From contig NC_051069.1 of assembly GCF_004664715.2 (NCBI RefSeq), positions 1,926,001 through 1,990,000 on the forward strand: a DNA stretch of 64,000 bases. Direction: 5' to 3'. Shown one piece after another: positions 55,057 through 64,000 of the stretch. A model generated the notes under the pieces. That model was not told the DNA's origin, searched no databases, and saw only the letters and a program-made list of their open reading frames with translations. Source of the stretch: Peromyscus leucopus. Taxonomy: Eukaryota; Chordata; Mammalia; Rodentia; Cricetidae. Positions within the stretch are counted from its first letter, which is position 1, and each line of letters opens with the position of its first letter. Position numbers and translations under genes: made by a program.

Positions 55057-55690
55057 TCCTTAGCATGACATTTTTTTTTCTTGAGAGAAGTCCTGTGGAA
55101 AGAAGGAAGCAGGCACAATTAAACTTGATCCAACAATAAACTGGCCTAAGGCTAGGGGAGCAATTCAAATACCATGGAGTTTTTGAAAGTGATGGAATAT
55201 GCTCCTCGGATTCCTTCCTAGTACAATCTACAGTATCAAAGTACACATCTAGGTTTCATTTTTTGAAAAAGATTAAATGAGAGAACCATTTCACCAATAT
55301 TATAGCATATGAGGGCTCCAATAAAAGGGGGAAAAGGTTATTTCTCTCTATCCTTTCACATCACCAGGACAGAGGAGCATCTGCTAAAGCAGCATGGAGC
55401 AGAGGCAGCACCTGGTCCATGATCACAGCTTTGGATTTGTTTCTGAACAGGTGCAGGGCTCCTCATGGGGGCGAAAGGAAATAATTGAGTTGGGGATGTA
55501 CTTTGCAGGAAGCTGGAGTGTCTGCAAGCAGCTGAGGGCCAAAGCCAGGGCCACTGAGCTACATGAAAAGCCTGGGTTTTAACTCACATATGTTGAACTA
55601 AAAACTAAATGAGGTGGAGCTAAGGTACATATGCCCTGTGTACATTCCATGTTCTGCTCAGGGCTCACTTGAGGCAGCTAATTCTGATAT
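55057..55690. other. Unassigned intergenic sequence
   Basis: Nothing recognised; short frames only. Confidence 0.5.
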
Positions 55691-55691
55691 C

Positions 55692-56192
55692 TGTGATGGT
55701 TAATCTTGATTGTCAACTTGATTGGGTCTGGAATAAACTAAGATGTGGAAGCATGTAAGAGCATTTCCTGAAAGAATTAACTTGGAAGGCCCTCCTGCCC
55801 TGGTGGCACCTATCCGGTGGGTCGCCCAGATCTAAGGAAGAAGAAAGAGGCACTGGCTGCCTGCCTGCACTTCTTGCTGATGATTGTGTCTTTCTCCACT
55901 GCTGTTGCCATTGTTTGCTGACACCAGGCTCCAGGTTCCTCAAACTCCAGTGTGGACTGAAGACCAGGCACTCTCCAGGAACTCTGCAGCCCCTCAGCAC
56001 CAAACAGGGACTGCTGAGGGATACAGTTTCACTGACTGAGCTGCGACCAGGTTCTCGGCCTCTCTGGCCTGCAGACAGACAGTATTGGACCACCCACTCC
56101 CTCTCAGTCACAGGCAACTCTAGTTGTTCCCTTTTTATTATGCATACATTCTATCAGTTCTGCTCCTCTAGAGAACCCTGGGAAATACAAGA
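55692..56192 (+). mobile_element. Old interspersed repeat (name uncertain)
   Basis: GTGATGGTTAATCTTGATTGTC at the start and CCTCTAGAGAACCCTGGGAA at the end, the layout of a mammal-wide repeat. The 134- and 110-codon frames inside (55713-56117 minus, 55915-56247 plus) are not genes. Confidence 0.6.
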
Positions 56193-56523
56193 ACCACCGA
56201 TTTCTTTATTTGTAGTTTGTCAACTTCATAAAAGCAAAGACTTTTGAATTATAGTTTTTATAGGCATGTGTAGGATGTGAGGAAGAAAAGGCCATAGGCC
56301 ACAAAGTAACTGGAATAGTGCTATACACTACTTGTAAGGGGATATGGACTAAGGGTGGCCACAGGGAGAAGGGACAAAATAAAGGTGCATAACATCCTAA
56401 GACTTGACAGAGAGAATAATGATGAGTGCCTAGGGTGAATGGCAAGGATGATGCCAAGCTTTCTGATGTGATAGCTAGAAAATTTGTGATGTTGCTTTGA
56501 AATAAACATGGTTTTAATAGGCT
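56193..56523. other. Unassigned intergenic sequence
   Basis: The 118-codon minus frame 56206-56562 has no recognisable domain. Confidence 0.45.
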
Positions 56524-56620
56524 AGAGCCAAGAGTGATGGCCCATGCCTGTAATCCCAGCACCTGGGAGACTGAGTAAGAGTATAAGGCTAACTTGGGCT
56601 ACCCTAGAACAAAACAGAAC
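56524..56620 (+). mobile_element. B1 fragment
   Basis: GGCCCATGCCTGTAATCCCAG. Confidence 0.72.
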
Positions 56621-56631
56621 CAAATAATCAA

Positions 56632-56868
56632 GGCCAGGATAAAGCTCAGTTGTATAGCCCGTGCTTAGCAAACAGGAGGCCCTGGGTTCAACTCCTGGTA
56701 ACACAAAATAAATACGTATAATTTTAGCCAGATGTGGTGATTCACATCTGTAATCCCAACGGTTGTAAGGTAGAGACAGGAGGGTTGCACCAACCTTGAG
56801 GCCAGTCTGAACTATGGATTTAGTACTGTGCCAGGCTTGTTAGAGCTAAACAGAAAGACCTTGTTCAA
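56632..56868 (+). mobile_element. B4 SINE (ID + B1)
   Basis: ID head with CCCTGGGTTCAACTCCTGG, then CCAGATGTGGTGATTCACATC. Confidence 0.72.
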
Positions 56869-56926
56869 AGACAATCCAAAACACTAACAAAATAATAATA
56901 ATATTGATAGTGTGTGTATATATATT

Positions 56927-57064
56927 TCAAAATAGGGTTTCTCTGTGTAGCCCTGGCTGTCTTGGAACTCACTCTGTAGACCAGACTGGCCTCAAACTCA
57001 CAGAGATCCACTTGCCTCCACCTCCTGAGTGCTGGGATTAAAGGCATGCGCCACCACTGCCCAG
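56927..57064 (-). mobile_element. B1 SINE
   Basis: GAGTGCTGGGATTAAAGGCAT and GTAGACCAGACTGGCCTC. Confidence 0.93.
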
Positions 57065-57234
57065 CTGAGATATATATTTTCTACATCCTAAGTCTAAGGC
57101 AATACTCAGCCTATACTTTTAATTATTATCTTACATAGGTTTCTTTCCTCTGAATTTTTGCAATATTTACTGTTTATTACTAATTATTTAATATTGTGAC
57201 ATATTCTCAACAATAATTTCATGTCAATTAGCAC

Positions 57235-57536
57235 ATGGGGGTAGTATGTGTTTGTGCATGTGTATATTGGTGTACTCACTTTCAAGGGTTGTGTAGAGGC
57301 CAGAGAACAATCACTCCTTCCTCAGTCACTCGCCAACTTGTTTGGTTTTTGTGTTTTGTTGTTGCTGTTGTTCTTGCTTGTTTGTGGGTTTATTTGTCTT
57401 TTTGTTTGAGACAGGGTCTCACTGTGTAGCCCTGGCTAGCCTGGAACTTTCTATGTAGGCCAGGCTGGACTCAAACTACAGAGATCTGCCTGCCTCTACC
57501 TCCTGAGTGCTGGGACTACAGGTGTGCACCACCATT
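57235..57536 (-). mobile_element. B3 fragment followed by B1 SINE
   Basis: B3 part GTAGAGGCCAGAGAACAATC to 57325; B1 from the T-rich tail (57343) to AGGTGTGCACCACCA. Confidence 0.78.
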
Positions 57537-57539
57537 TCT

Positions 57540-57730
57540 CTGCCCTCTTTGTTCCTTGAGACAGGGTCCTTCACTGAACCTGAAGTTCACTATTTCAGCT
57601 AGACAGGCTGGTCAGGGAATCCTTAGATCTGTCCGTCTGACCCTCCACTGCACCTGGCTTTTATCTGGGTGCTGGGGATCCAAACCCAGTCTTCATGATG
57701 GCACTATCTACTGAGCCATCTCCCCAGCCC
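57540..57730 (-). mobile_element. Composite SINE (B4/RSINE type)
   Basis: TTGAGACAGGGTCCTTCACTG and CTGAGCCATCTCCCCAGCCC. Confidence 0.7.
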
Positions 57731-57856
57731 TTATCAATATCTTATTCCCCAAAGTAAGACTTATTCTGTATTTCTTTCCCTCCATCTCAATCCCTAACAC
57801 TACTAAGTACACATTACTGATGCGTATGTTTCGATACCCTTTGGAAAACACAAAGG

Positions 57857-58080
57857 TAGGGCTGGAGAGATGTCTCTGCTGTTAAGAGCACTTGCTGCTC
57901 TTGCAGAAAACCCAGATTCAGTTCCTAGCACCCACATGATGGCTCACAACTGTCTGTAACTCCAGTTCTGGGAATCCAATACCTTCTTCTGACCTCTGCA
58001 GGCACCAGGCACACACCCAGTGCACATACACAAATGTAAGCAAAACTCTCACTCACATACAATAAAAAGAAATGAATCTT
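57857..58080 (+). mobile_element. B2-superfamily SINE (B3A type)
   Basis: AGGGCTGGAGAGATGTCTCTG start; GACCTCTGCAGGCACCAGG. Confidence 0.9.
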
Positions 58081-58387
58081 TAAAAAATATTTATAACATC
58101 AAAAGGGTAATATAAAAATTATAATCAATATTCTAAAATAAAAGTTTGCATAATATTAATAATAAAAAGGAACTAGATGGAATATTTGAAAATTAAAGAT
58201 AAAGACTAAAATCAGGGGAAAGGTCAGAATTATTAAAGAAATAATCAATTTCCCATAACTGAAGAACATAAATTTCTGTACTGACTATGGTTACCAAGTA
58301 GTCAGCACAATGAATAAAGGAAGGTACACACAAAGAAATATTAACTAGTGCAATGTCAGAACATCAAAAATAAGAAGAAACTTGATG
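58081..58387. other. Unassigned AT-rich intergenic sequence
   Basis: Possibly old LINE-derived; not placeable. Confidence 0.45.
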
Positions 58388-58530
58388 GGAGGCTGTGGTA
58401 AGAGGATCATGAGTTCAAGGTTAGTCTGGGCTACACAGCCCCTTTCTCCAAAGAAAGAGAAAGGAAGGAAGGAAGAAAGGGAGGGAGGGAGGGAGAAAGG
58501 AAGGAGGGAAGAAGGGAGGAAGGGAAAAGG
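58388..58530 (+). mobile_element. B1 fragment with purine microsatellite tail
   Basis: GAGTTCAAGGTTAGTCTGGG, then GGAA/GGGA repeats from 58456. Confidence 0.78.
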
Positions 58531-58754
58531 ATGAAGAGGAAGATAAACTTCAGAGAGAACAGGTTATATACAGAAGTTTCTGGAGTCATAATCGTAGCAG
58601 GTTGCTTAGTAATCAGCTGGAAGTCAGAAAACAGTCACTAAGTTCAAATGAAGAAAACATATCCCCAACCTTGACCATTATACCCAGCCAAACAATACAT
58701 TTTAAACACAAAATAAAGCTCTACCTTTCTCAGAGGATCAATGATGACAGTGAA

Positions 58755-58818
58755 AATGAACTTGAGTCCTCTGCAAGAACAGCAAGCTCTGTATTCGCCC
58801 AGCCACCTGTCCAGCCTC
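58755..58818 (-). mobile_element. B2-superfamily SINE fragment
   Basis: TGAGTCCTCTGCAAGAACAGC and CAGCCACCTGTCCAGCC. It forms half of a 95-codon frame (58602-58889) that is therefore not a gene. Confidence 0.65.
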
Positions 58819-59158
58819 AATTTGAAACACATACCAATAAAAACTACCGAAGTATAGGTTTATCCACACAGAATTTTCAAAACTGGTGAAAAAGCCATTC
58901 TTTGAGAAGTATGTTCCATTATTTTGGGCTCTACTGTGTGCTACACTGGCCTACAAATAATTCATTTATTCACCCAGTTTAGTCATATAGCACACCTTTG
59001 CAGTTCTCCTTTTAGATTTAAGGCACCATACACAATCTGAATTCTCTGAAGTCAGTGATATTTTCAGCTGTACTTCACGGATTTCAATACTGTAAAGTGA
59101 CCAGATCCAACAGCATATTCTTAATTGTTTAATGTCTGCAATGTTATGTCTACATAAC
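58819..59158. other. Unassigned intergenic sequence
   Basis: Nothing recognised. Confidence 0.5.
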
Positions 59159-59159
59159 A

Positions 59160-59360
59160 ATCAGGCTAGCCTGGGCTACATAGTGAGACTGCCTCAATTA
59201 AAAAAAAAGTTGCCAATTTGTTGTTGTTGTTGTGAAACAGGGTGTGTCTGTGTATAGCCCTGTTTGTCCTGGAACTCTCTTTGTCGACCAAGCTGGCTTC
59301 CAACTCACAGAGCTGCCTGCCTAGGTCTCTGGGATTAAAGGTGTGTGCTACCACCCAGCA
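59160..59360. mobile_element. B1 3' fragment (+) followed by B1 (-)
   Basis: Plus: CTAGCCTGGGCTACATAGTG to 59207. Minus: TTGTTGTTGTGAAACAGGG to GGATTAAAGGTGTGTGC. The two are in opposite orientation. Confidence 0.8.
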
Positions 59361-59398
59361 AAAGTTGCAAATCTTAACAAAACAAAACAAAAAAAAAG

Positions 59399-59728
59399 GT
59401 GCTCACATCTATAATCTCAAAATTGGAGTATAAGTATAAGGAGAGAGTATAAGAGGATTGCTGTAAATTCCATGTCAGTCTCAGACACAGTGAGACTCTC
59501 TCAAAAATTGAAATGGGGGGGGGGGCATCATCTTTTGCATTTTCAGGAAAATATACTCACTGAGCATCTATTACAAAGGTAGCAATAAGAATAAAATGAG
59601 CACTCAAGAGGCAGAGGTAGGCAGATGTCTGGGAGTTTGAGGACAGTCTTATCTACATAGGGAGTTCCAGGCCAGCCAGGGCTACATATTGTGACCTGTC
59701 TCAAAAAATAATAAAATAAAATAAAACA
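59399..59728 (+). mobile_element. Two diverged B1 SINEs
   Basis: First to 59511 (GTGCTCACATCTATAATCTC), then a G-run (59515-59525), then second from 59596 (CACTCAAGAGGCAGAGGTAG). Confidence 0.72.
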
Positions 59729-59795
59729 AAGTGGTAAGGAGTGTAGCTCTGTAGAGTGCTCACATGCATTGATTCCCAGCACTGAAAAAAGGAGA

Positions 59796-59885
59796 GGTAG
59801 GGAAGAAAAGAAAGGAAGGGACGGTGGAGAGAGTTGGAGGGGGAAGAGGAGAGAGAAGTGGAAGAGAGGGCCGGGAGAGAAAGGA
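59796..59885 (+). repeat. GA-rich low-complexity tract
   Basis: Imperfect GGAGAGAG-type purine run. Confidence 0.85.
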
Positions 59886-60689
59886 CCATAATTTCTGAGA
59901 GGATAACAATGCCATCTTTAGTGTGAAACACAGTACTCAACAACATACTTGGTGCTAAAACGTGAAGGAGCAAAACAATGCATTTATTTTGTCTACCTTT
60001 CTAGCCAGTATAAACAGATGTACCAGGTATTTGTATGTCTGACCCTGAAGGAAGACCTGTCTTGTTCATTTTTATATCCTCTGAGCCTAGACAACTTTGA
60101 AAAGAGAAGGTCCAGAAAGAAATCCTTTTCCAAAACAGGTCAGAAGATCTGTATCCACTCTTGCCAAAAATATTTTTTTGCAGGCAACTCTGACCTCTTT
60201 GCAGACGTCAAAGCTTCATGGTAAGTCAATTCTAATTAGAAAAAGTCACTTTTTCTGGAGCAGGCGCTTCCCACTCCGTGCAAAGTGGAGCCAAGTAAAC
60301 AGAACCGCAAAGACTTGGCTTACTTCAAACGCAAACTAATTTATTATTATTGGCCCAAATTTACCCTCTCTCCTGGGGCGTAGGCCAATATCCACAACCG
60401 CACTGAAGCCTCGGCAAGGCATACCAGTAGCTGGTGGGGAGCACAGCGATTCTCAGCCAAAACCCAGGGAGAGCTGCCCCCGTGCAGCTCAGTCTTCCAA
60501 AAGCTTCCACTCCGTCTTTAAAAGTCTGCATTTCCTAAGAAATGCTTCCAGTTTTCAGTATTAAAAGCTAAAGAAACAGCTCTCCAGAGCCCTTCAGGGA
60601 ATGGCTCCCTTCCAAGTGCTACTGCCACTTTCGGGGTTCACCAGGCACAAGCCCAAAGCCGGACCACACTCGCTACGGCCTTGGCGACA
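59886..60689. other. Unassigned sequence upstream of Mindy2 CpG island
   Basis: GC rises gradually after 60.4 kb. No repeat recognised in the last 400 bases; probably proximal promoter flank. Confidence 0.5.
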
Positions 60690-60954
60690 GCCTTTAAAGT
60701 AACCGCGCGCAGCAGGGATGCCCGGGAGTTCAACTTCCGGCCCACACAGAGGCTATTTTCCTACTGGCGTTGCGGCTGCGGGAGCACTTTGGCCACGCCC
60801 CCTAACCACGCCCCCAGCCTCTCTCTGCTTTTTCCTGGGCTTGAACGCGCGGGAGGGGCGTGGCCTCGGGGGAGCGGCGCTCCCCGTGTAGGTCCCGGCG
60901 CCTCACCGAGCGCGGTCACGCGGAGGCACGCTCCGACCCGGCGGGCGGGTGCGA

Positions 60955-60982
60955 GCGCGCGCGCGCGCGAGCGCACGCGCGC
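60955..60982 (+). repeat. Alternating G/C tract in Mindy2 promoter
   Basis: 15 bases of pure GC alternation, one A, then GCGCACGCGCGC; a Z-DNA-prone sequence. Confidence 0.9.
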
Positions 60983-61056
60983 TCCCGCCACCCTCTCCGG
61001 TGACGTGCCTGGCCGAGGCCGCGCAAGGGCGCTGGAGCTGCCACTGAGCGGCTGTC

Positions 61057-61104
61057 ATGGCGTCGGAGGCGCTGGCTGAGGAGAGCCGGCCGCGGTGTCT
61101 ATAG
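61057..61104 (+). CDS. Upstream ORF in Mindy2 leader (15 codons)
   Basis: ATG at 61057 has a strong context (G at -3, G at +4) and opens MASEALAEESRPRCL, stopping at TAG 61102-61104, 22 bases before the Mindy2 start. If the transcript starts upstream of 61057 this frame should engage scanning ribosomes and lower initiation at the main ATG. Whether it is translated is inference. Confidence 0.5.
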   Translation: MASEALAEESRPRCL

Positions 61105-61126
61105 GACCAGGGGCGGGCGGCCGGGG

Positions 61127-61903
61127 ATGGAGAGCGGCCCTGACAGCCCGCAGCCTCTGGAACTCGGGGTGGCGGCGGGCCGGGAGTCGCCGCCGGAAGG
61201 GCGACGGCACGGCGGGCGCGAGGCTGAGGATGGTCTCGCAGGACGCGCGGAGGAGAGCGGCGGCGGGCAGGGGGCGGCGGCCGCGCGGAGCAGCCCCGGG
61301 GACCCGACGTCCCCCTCCCAGCTGGGCTGCGGCGCGGGCTCCGACTTGAAGGACAGCGCGTCGCCGAGCCCCGCCGCCTCGGAGGCGCCCCCGAGAGGGC
61401 AGCACAAGGTGACCGCCTCCCCGGAGCTGGCCGAGGCCGCGGCTGGCCGAGGGTCGGGGCCGGTGGCCGACGCGGGCACCTGCAGGGTGGAGCAGGCGGC
61501 CGAGGAGCCCAGCAGCGCCGGCGCCCTGAGCAGCAGCTGCAGCGAGCCGAGCCCCCCTGGGGACTCGCCCAGCCTGGACTCCCTGGAGTCTTTCTCCAAC
61601 CTGCATTCTTTCCCCAGTAGCTCTGAGTTCAATAGTGAGGAGGGAGCCGAGACCAGGGTCCCCGAAGACGTGGAGGAGGGCGCGGCGGGGCCGCCCAGGG
61701 CTGCACCTCTGTGCAAAGAGGAGGAGGAGGAGGAGGACCCGGCTCAGGTGCTAGCGGCCTCCAAAGAACGCTTTCCCGGCCAGTCGGTGTATCACATCAA
61801 ATGGATCCAGTGGAAAGAGGAGAACACGCCCATCATCACGCAGAATGAGAATGGACCCTGCCCTTTGCTGGCCATCCTCAATGTTTTGCTTCTGGCCTGG
61901 AAG
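61127..61903 (+). CDS. Mindy2: Mindy2 (Fam63b) coding exon 1
   Basis: MINDY2 is a cysteine deubiquitinase of the MINDY family that trims K48-linked polyubiquitin. The exon encodes 259 residues starting MESGPDSPQPLELG. Residues 1-195 are low-complexity, rich in Ala, Gly, Ser, Pro and Glu, with a Ser-rich segment near 145-170 and six consecutive Glu at 198-203. The folded catalytic domain begins near residue 216 with FPGQSVYHIKWIQWK. The motif QNENGPCPLLAILN holds Gln239 and the catalytic Cys245, spaced as Gln131 and Cys137 of MINDY1. The exon ends LLLAWK in phase 0 before the donor GTACAG; the next residue in the family is Val. The catalytic His is encoded in later exons. The ATG has G at -3 and +4. 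The disordered N-terminus differs in length and sequence from the human protein I recall, while the domain part looks identical. Confidence 0.96.
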
Positions 61904-62009
61904 GTACAGTCTGCAGCTTTCTGCTTCCTACAGCTTGTGGGGAGGGGCAAAATGGGGTGAGGAAACTGCTGTTTGTCAGCTGATGGCTTCCTTGTTTCTT
62001 CATTCATCA

Positions 62010-62118
62010 GACCTCCTTTTTTGAGATAAGGTTTCTCTGTGTAGCTTAGGCGGTCCTCGAACTCATGATCTTCATGCTTCGGCCTCTGGAGTGCTAGGCA
62101 TGCACCATCACGTCTAAC
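62010..62118 (-). mobile_element. B1 SINE, diverged
   Basis: TTTTTTGAGATAAGGTTTCTC and CTGGAGTGCTAGGCATGCAC. Confidence 0.78.
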
Positions 62119-62172
62119 AGACCCTTCTTCTTACATGAAATTAATTCCAGGATTTCTTTATTGAACGATTAT

Positions 62173-62216
62173 TCATGTATGTATATATGTATATATGTAT
62201 GTATGTATGTATGTGT
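62173..62216 (+). repeat. (TATG)n microsatellite
   Basis: Imperfect TATG/TATA units. Confidence 0.9.
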
Positions 62217-63260
62217 CAGGAAGAACTGCCCCTAACTTCAGGTAGGTCCCTTTTAGGTATTAAAAGTTCAAGGTTGTAACTGATGGTGTACTTCTAAACA
62301 GATAGAATCTAGACCCTACACCTACACCTTCTGAATGTTTTTAGTTATATTCGCCCATATGTTACTCCTTCTTACTGACATTATCACATATGCAAAACAG
62401 TGGAGATTGGAAAAAGTGATCTTCAGAGTTACTGTCAACCTGATATCATGGAGTAAGTTTTAATGATTATATATACACTGTTTTCTAGAAAATGCTGCCT
62501 GCCACCGTTGGGTGTGGATACATGAAGGAATGGAGATAGTGAAGATACAGCCAGCCCTTTTAGATAAATTCCATTTAAGGAAAAACATTGGTCTGAGCCC
62601 ATTTGTCATAAATTACTTGTTTTCAAAGACTGTATTTTCATCTTGTATATGATTTTTACTTGCCTTGTTTCTTAGGCTCTACTTCAAAGGTTTGGCATTT
62701 TTACCAGCAACTATACATTAGAATGTGTGAAGGAAGCTAAAACTATTAACAACTAAAATAAGAAATGATAAATCTAAGATACTTGAGCACAAAAGGGGAA
62801 CAGCAGGTGTGTTAAGGCCTCAGAGTAAAGTGTCATGTTTAAGCTTGCAGATTCTGGGTGCTAAGAGGGTGCATCTCAGCACCTGTTTTCAAATTGATCA
62901 TTTCATCGGCAGTTAAAATGGTCCCTAGAAGAACAGCTTGAATTTTGCTAACCGGTTATGAAGAAGTGAGATGGATGGTGAGAGAGGAACCCCAAACACC
63001 CAATGTTGCAGTTCCATGTTGAGTATCTGGGGCTCTTGATGGAATGAATCATCTGGGTTCCAATCATCTGGGTTAGTCTGTGAAGGAGTATGCATGTTAA
63101 TGAATTTGAAGATTATTTTGATTAACCTATGCCTACAACATTCCAGGGCTTTTCTATCCCAGAGTTCCAAACTTCCACATTCTTTCTACAAACCAGTTCA
63201 GTCTAAGAGCTACCTAGTCAGGTCAGTCATAGCAAAGGCTCCATTCCTGAGTACCAGTTT
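62217..63260. other. Unassigned Mindy2 intron sequence
   Basis: About 1 kb with no clear repeat. CAATCATCTGGGTT is partly duplicated in tandem at 63047-63073. Confidence 0.5.
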
Positions 63261-63264
63261 TCTG

Positions 63265-63500
63265 GCATCGTTCCTTTTCTCACTGCTGTAACAAAATACC
63301 TGAGAAAAGCAGCTGAAGGTAGGGTTTATTTCTGCTCACAGTGTGAGGGGACAGTCCATTAATTCAGGGAGGACATGGGAGCTGGAGCCTGAAGTAGCTA
63401 GTCACATTGCATTCATAGTCAGGAGGCAGAGGCAGATGACTGCTCAATTGGATTTCTCCTTTTTATGTAGTCCAAACCCACATCCAGAGTGGGAGGAGCA
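63265..63500 (-). mobile_element. RMER-type repeat fragment (name uncertain)
   Basis: TTCTCACTGCTGTAACAAAATAC and GGGTTTATTTCTGCTCACAG are the reversed 3' end of the type seen at 4311 and 47355. Confidence 0.6.
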
Positions 63501-64000
63501 CTTACCATGGCCTGGATTACTTTGTGGATATATGAGCCTTGAATTGACTCTGAAAGACAGATTCAAATGTGTAACCACATTTGGGTTCCGGTTTTGTGGA
63601 AGACGCTATAAATGCCAAGACTGTACAGAGTACATCAGCCTTCTGGTAGCTCGGTATATGATAAGAAGGCAGACATAAAGAGTAATTGTAGTCCTAATGT
63701 GCTAAGGAAGTAATCCCCCCCCCAAAAAAAAAGGCAGGGGTGAGTAACTGGGAATGGGATCTCAGGGGAAGGCTTTGGAGATGAGACACACTGATTCAGG
63801 TCAGAAGACTGAGTGAGATAAGGCTTCTGGACAAAGGGTACATTTGAAGAAAGATCGGAGATAGTTTATTTTGATCACCTCCAAGTTTGGTTGAAATGGA
63901 GTGGAGAAGGGGAAAGAAAGGGTCGTAAGCAAGCAGTAAATTTGATGGGTTTGGTTAGTCTGTGAATGAGCATGCGTGCTAGTGAATTTGAAGATTTTTT
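63501..64000. other. Unassigned Mindy2 intron sequence
   Basis: Contains a C-run/A-run pair (63715-63733). The last 48 bases resemble 63072-63120. Confidence 0.5.

Larger units (their letters stand above)
60690..61126 (+). promoter_or_regulatory. Mindy2: Mindy2 CpG-island promoter and 5' leader
   Basis: CpG density rises sharply at about 60.7 kb and stays high through the first exon. No TATA box is seen. CACGCCC / GGGCGTG boxes (Sp/KLF type) occur near 60793-60812 and 60855-60865. An alternating G/C tract follows at 60955-60982. The transcription start cannot be fixed from sequence; it probably lies between 60.85 and 61.05 kb. Confidence 0.75.
61904..64000 (+). other. Mindy2: Mindy2 intron 1, first 2.1 kb
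   Basis: Begins with donor GTACAG. It holds a B1-like fragment, a TATG repeat, an RMER-type repeat and otherwise unassigned AT-rich sequence. No second exon is recognisable before the window ends. Confidence 0.9.

Noticed and set aside
55713..56247. Overlapping 134- and 110-codon frames on opposite strands
   Set aside because: Both lie inside an old interspersed repeat.
58602..58889. 95-codon plus frame between the genes
   Set aside because: Its second half is a B2-type SINE fragment, so it is not a conserved gene.
60681..61079. 132-codon plus frame upstream of Mindy2
   Set aside because: Spans the promoter and leader, out of frame with Mindy2, with no family resemblance.
61055..61716. Antisense frames of 183 and 205 codons opposite Mindy2 exon 1
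   Set aside because: Mirror images of the GC-rich coding exon; the sense frame is a clear MINDY2 match.

Overview
The window is rodent nuclear DNA. It is dense in B1, B2/B3, B4 and ID SINEs, rodent L1 remnants, endogenous retroviral LTRs and long purine microsatellites. The youngest B1 copies have a 3' half with the order TCCAGGAAAGGCGCAAAGC, which I associate with cricetids (deer mice, voles, hamsters) rather than house mouse. The species call is an inference from memory.

Two protein genes are visible, head to head and about 18 kb apart, in the order known from human 15q21 and mouse chromosome 9. On the minus strand is the 5' part of Adam10: promoter and 5' UTR (about 42.14-42.65 kb), coding exon 1 (42085-42139), a 26.4 kb intron 1, coding exon 2 (15504-15654), and the beginning of intron 2, which runs off the left edge. 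On the plus strand is the 5' end of Mindy2 (Fam63b): a CpG-island promoter (about 60.7-61.1 kb), a large first coding exon (61127-61903) that includes the catalytic Gln and Cys, and the first 2.1 kb of intron 1.

Region by region: 1-15.5 kb is Adam10 intron 2, with an LTR preceded by the 3' end of a retroviral internal region, an L1 3' UTR, a relic of old L1 ORF2, a URR1 DNA transposon with target duplications, and a full-length processed pseudogene of cytochrome c. 15.5-15.65 kb is exon 2. 15.65-42.08 kb is intron 1, mostly SINEs separated by AT-rich sequence. 41.5-42.65 kb is the Adam10 CpG island. 42.65-60.7 kb is intergenic, with MIR, L2 and MER5A relics and a three-level nested insertion (old repeat, then LTR, then B2 SINE carrying a CTCF-like motif). 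60.7-61.8 kb is the Mindy2 CpG island and first exon. The rest is Mindy2 intron.

Adam10 encodes a membrane metalloprotease and Mindy2 a K48-selective deubiquitinase; the two are neighbours but have no known shared pathway. I found no tRNA, rRNA, CRISPR array, operon or new protein system. The points of interest are regulatory (5' UTR G-quadruplex, uORFs, a SINE-borne CTCF motif) and evolutionary (nested insertions, SINE-derived segments inside an LTR family, pseudogene). SINE boundaries are approximate, by eye; names of some medium-reiterated rodent repeats are from memory and marked uncertain.
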